Origin: CAVSZB01 sp964420395
Lineage (GTDB): Bacteria > Krumholzibacteriota > Krumholzibacteriia > LZORAL124-64-63
Reading direction: 5' to 3'
Length of the DNA: 8,074 bases
NCBI GenBank assembly: GCA_964420395.1
Contig: CAYQTJ010000140.1
Span: 1 to 8,074, forward strand
This document shows, piece after piece, positions 6,445 to 8,074 of the stretch; position 1 is the stretch's first letter, and each line of letters opens with the position of its first letter. The notes under the pieces are model-generated. The model worked only from the letters and a program-made list of their open reading frames with translations. It was not told the DNA's origin and ran no database searches. A program made the translations under genes and the position numbers.

Positions 6445-7895
6445 AGCGACGGCGAACCTGGATCGTGCTCGGACTGCTGGCGGCGGTCGTGGCGACGCTG
6501 CCCGTCGTCGCCGGCTGCGGCAGGGAGAGCGGCCCGACCGTCCGCTACCATTGCCCGATGCACCCGACCTACGTGAGCGACCGGCCGGGCGACTGTCCCA
6601 TCTGCGGCATGCGCATCGTGCCGATTCCCCCGGCGGCGGCGCCGGAACCGGCTCCACCCGCGGTGCCATCGCAGCAGGGCGCCGGCGCGGAGCCGGCGCG
6701 CCGCGTCCTGCACTACCGCAACCCGATGGATCCGTCCATCACCTCGCCGGTCCCGGCCAAGGATTCGATGGGCATGGACTTCGTGCCGGTCTACGCCGAC
6801 GAGACGGTCGGCGCCGGGGGCGGAGCGACTGCCCTCCCCGGGCTGGCGGAGGTGGCGCCGGGCGCGGAGGGGCTGCGGCTGGCCGGCGTGCGGACCGCGC
6901 CGGCCGCGCGCGAGCGCCTGACGCGCGCCATCCGCGCGACGGCGCAGGTGGTCAGCGACGAAACGCGGGTGCGGCGCGTGCAGGTGCGCACCGCGGGCTG
7001 GGTGGAGCGCCTGTTCGTCGATTTCACGGGGCAGCGAGTGCGCGCGGGCGAGCCGCTGCTGAGCCTCTACTCGCCGGACCTGCTGGCCACGCAGGAGGAG
7101 TACGTCCGGGCGCGGCAGGCGGCGGCCCGTTTCGCGGCGTCGGACCTGCCCGAGGTGCGGCGGGGGGGCGAGGACCTCGTCGCGGCCGCCCGGCGCCGCC
7201 TCGAGCTGCTCGACGTGCCGGCGGCGTTCGTGGCCGAGCTGGAACGCAGCGGCACCCCGCGGCGCTCCGTCACCCTGACGGCGCCGGTTTCGGGCTTCGT
7301 CACCGCCAAGGCGGTTTTCGCCGGCCAGCGGGTGGAGCCGGGCATGGAGCTGTTCACCGTGACCGACCTCGGCACGGTCTGGGTGGAGGCGCAGCTGTAC
7401 GAATCGGAAGCGCCGCTGGTGGCGGTGGGGCAGACGGCCACGCTGGGCCTGCCGTACGATCCGGCCCTGGTCAGGGAGGGTCGCGTCACCTTCGTGTCCC
7501 CCACGGTCGACCCCGACACCCGGACGCTCACCGTGCGCCTCGAATTCGCCAACGCCGACCTGCGGCTCAAACCGGGCATGTTCGCCGTCGTGCAGCTGCA
7601 GGTCGATCTGGGCGAGCAGCTCGTCGTTCCCGACGACGCCGTCATGGACACGGGGGAGCGGCAGTACGTCTTCGTGGCCGGCGGCGGGGACACGTTCTCG
7701 CCCCGCGCCGTGACGGCCGGCTGGCGCGGGGACGGACGCGCGCAGATCCTCGCGGGGCTGGCTGCCGGCGAGCGGGTGGCCACGCGCGCCAACTTCCTGC
7801 TCGATTCGGAATCGCGCCTGCGGGCGGCCCTCGCGGGGGCGCCGGCGGCGGTGCCGGCCGGCGCCGGGCCGGAGCGGGGGGGGGACGCGCGGTGA
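6441..7895 (+). CDS. CusB-like periplasmic adaptor lipoprotein with two metal-binding motifs
   Basis: The membrane-fusion subunit that links the RND pump to the outer-membrane channel and can hand metal to the pump. The start is GTG 6441, overlapping the previous TGA in GTGA; GGGAGG (6429-6434) lies 6 nt before it. The product is 484 residues. KRRR, a hydrophobic stretch and the lipobox VAGC (C26) form a lipoprotein signal. The +2 residue is Gly, not the Asp that retains lipoproteins in the E. coli inner membrane. A heavy-metal-binding domain follows: YHCPMHP (C38, M40, H41) and CPICGM (C52, C55, M57). A second motif, YRNPMDP (M96) with KDSMGMDFVPVY (M110, M112), matches the CusB N-terminal methionine region. 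Then come the adaptor core: VRTAGWVERLFVDFTGQRV, a helical hairpin (LLATQEEYVRARQAAARF), VSGFV with AGQRVEPGMELF (second half of the lipoyl domain), a barrel around VWVEAQLYESE, and a C-terminal membrane-proximal domain. The Cys/Met/His ligands favour Cu(I) or Ag(I), but zinc or cadmium is not excluded. The stop overlaps the pump gene start. Confidence 0.92.
   Translation: MKRRRTWIVLGLLAAVVATLPVVAGCGRESGPTVRYHCPMHPTYVSDRPGDCPICGMRIVPIPPAAAPEPAPPAVPSQQGAGAEPARRVLHYRNPMDPSITSPVPAKDSMGMDFVPVYADETVGAGGGATALPGLAEVAPGAEGLRLAGVRTAPAARERLTRAIRATAQVVSDETRVRRVQVRTAGWVERLFVDFTGQRVRAGEPLLSLYSPDLLATQEEYVRARQAAARFAASDLPEVRRGGEDLVAAARRRLELLDVPAAFVAELERSGTPRRSVTLTAPVSGFVTAKAVFAGQRVEPGMELFTVTDLGTVWVEAQLYESEAPLVAVGQTATLGLPYDPALVREGRVTFVSPTVDPDTRTLTVRLEFANADLRLKPGMFAVVQLQVDLGEQLVVPDDAVMDTGERQYVFVAGGGDTFSPRAVTAGWRGDGRAQILAGLAAGERVATRANFLLDSESRLRAALAGAPAAVPAGAGPERGGDAR
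7876..7884 (+). repeat. G9 homopolymer at the adaptor-pump gene junction
   Basis: Nine consecutive G residues lie in the last codons of the adaptor gene (CGG GGG GGG GAC) and 7 nt upstream of the pump's GTG start. The purine tract (7871-7884) may also act as the pump's ribosome-binding region. It is the longest mononucleotide run noticed in the window and a plausible site of replication or sequencing slippage. Confidence 0.9.
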
Positions 7896-8074
7896 TCCGG
7901 GCGATCATCGGCTTCTCGGCCCGCAACCGCCTGCTGGTCCTGCTGGGCGTGGCGGCGCTGTGCGCGCTGGCGGTCCACTCGCTCCGGGTGATCCGCCTCG
8001 ACGCGCTGCCGGACCTGTCGGACACCCAGGTCATCATCTACTCCCGCTGGGACCGCTCCCCGGACGTCATCGAG
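7892..8074 (+). CDS. CusA/CzcA-like heavy-metal RND pump, N-terminal 61 codons (3' end outside window)
   Basis: The inner-membrane proton-driven pump of the tripartite exporter. Only 61 codons are present and the frame is still open at the window edge. The GTG at 7892 overlaps the adaptor stop (GTGA), the same arrangement as at the previous junction. The visible sequence has the typical HME-RND start: a short cytoplasmic helix (IRAIIGFSARNRLLVLLG), the first transmembrane helix (about 12-30), and the periplasmic entry LDALPDLSDTQVIIYSRWDRSPDVIE region (about 36-61). LPDLSDTQVIIY resembles CusA-type (monovalent metal) pumps. The diagnostic methionine and charged residues of the transport path lie beyond the window, so Cu/Ag versus Zn/Co/Cd specificity rests mainly on the adaptor motifs. 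Confidence 0.93.
   Translation, partial: MIRAIIGFSARNRLLVLLGVAALCALAVHSLRVIRLDALPDLSDTQVIIYSRWDRSPDVIE

Noticed and set aside
4221..6669. Long minus-strand frames opposite the efflux genes (4221-5414, 5122-6669)
   Set aside because: They are antisense to well-supported genes and consist of Arg/Pro/Ala-rich sequence without domains.

Overview
This is a very GC-rich, densely coded bacterial window with one sharply AT-rich regulatory gap. A TolC-type outer-membrane channel and a lipoprotein-type RND adaptor imply a diderm (Gram-negative) host. The tricorn-type S41 protease and a large, atypical transketolase would suit an uncultured high-GC lineage of the Krumholzibacteriota, Eisenbacteria or Gemmatimonadota kind. 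That placement is a guess from gene content; no marker gene is present.

Layout, left to right. (1) Positions 3-770, plus strand: the C-terminal end of a tricorn-like S41 serine protease whose 5' part lies outside the window. (2) Positions 803-840: a strong two-way hairpin terminator between convergent genes. (3) Positions 866-3211, minus strand: a 781-residue transketolase-family enzyme that keeps nearly all catalytic and sugar-phosphate residues but has GEG in place of the GDG cofactor motif. (4) Positions 3389-3973, minus strand: an ERI1/KapD-like DEDDh 3'-5' exonuclease, upstream of the transketolase on the same strand. An in-frame 54-bp tandem duplication has copied its last codons and its stop codon. 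(5) Positions 3974-4207: a divergent control region whose core is AT-rich and carries a pair of direct repeats. (6) Positions 4208-8074, plus strand: the start of a heavy-metal efflux operon. It encodes a YHS-DUF2231 membrane protein, a CusC/CzcC-like outer-membrane factor, a CusB-like lipoprotein adaptor with two metal-binding motifs, and the first 61 codons of a CusA/CzcA-like RND pump.

The efflux genes are tightly packed: an 11-bp gap, then two start/stop overlaps (GTGA), with good Shine-Dalgarno sequences where checked. They probably form one transcript that builds a tripartite Cu(I)/Ag(I)-type (possibly Zn/Co/Cd) export machine from periplasm to exterior. The lead gene is the least ordinary part. 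It appears to place a Cys-rich YHS domain and a cluster of histidines on the periplasmic side of the inner membrane, so it may capture or sense metal for the pump. No metal regulator or CusF-like chaperone is visible. Apart from this operon, the window holds ordinary metabolic and housekeeping genes.
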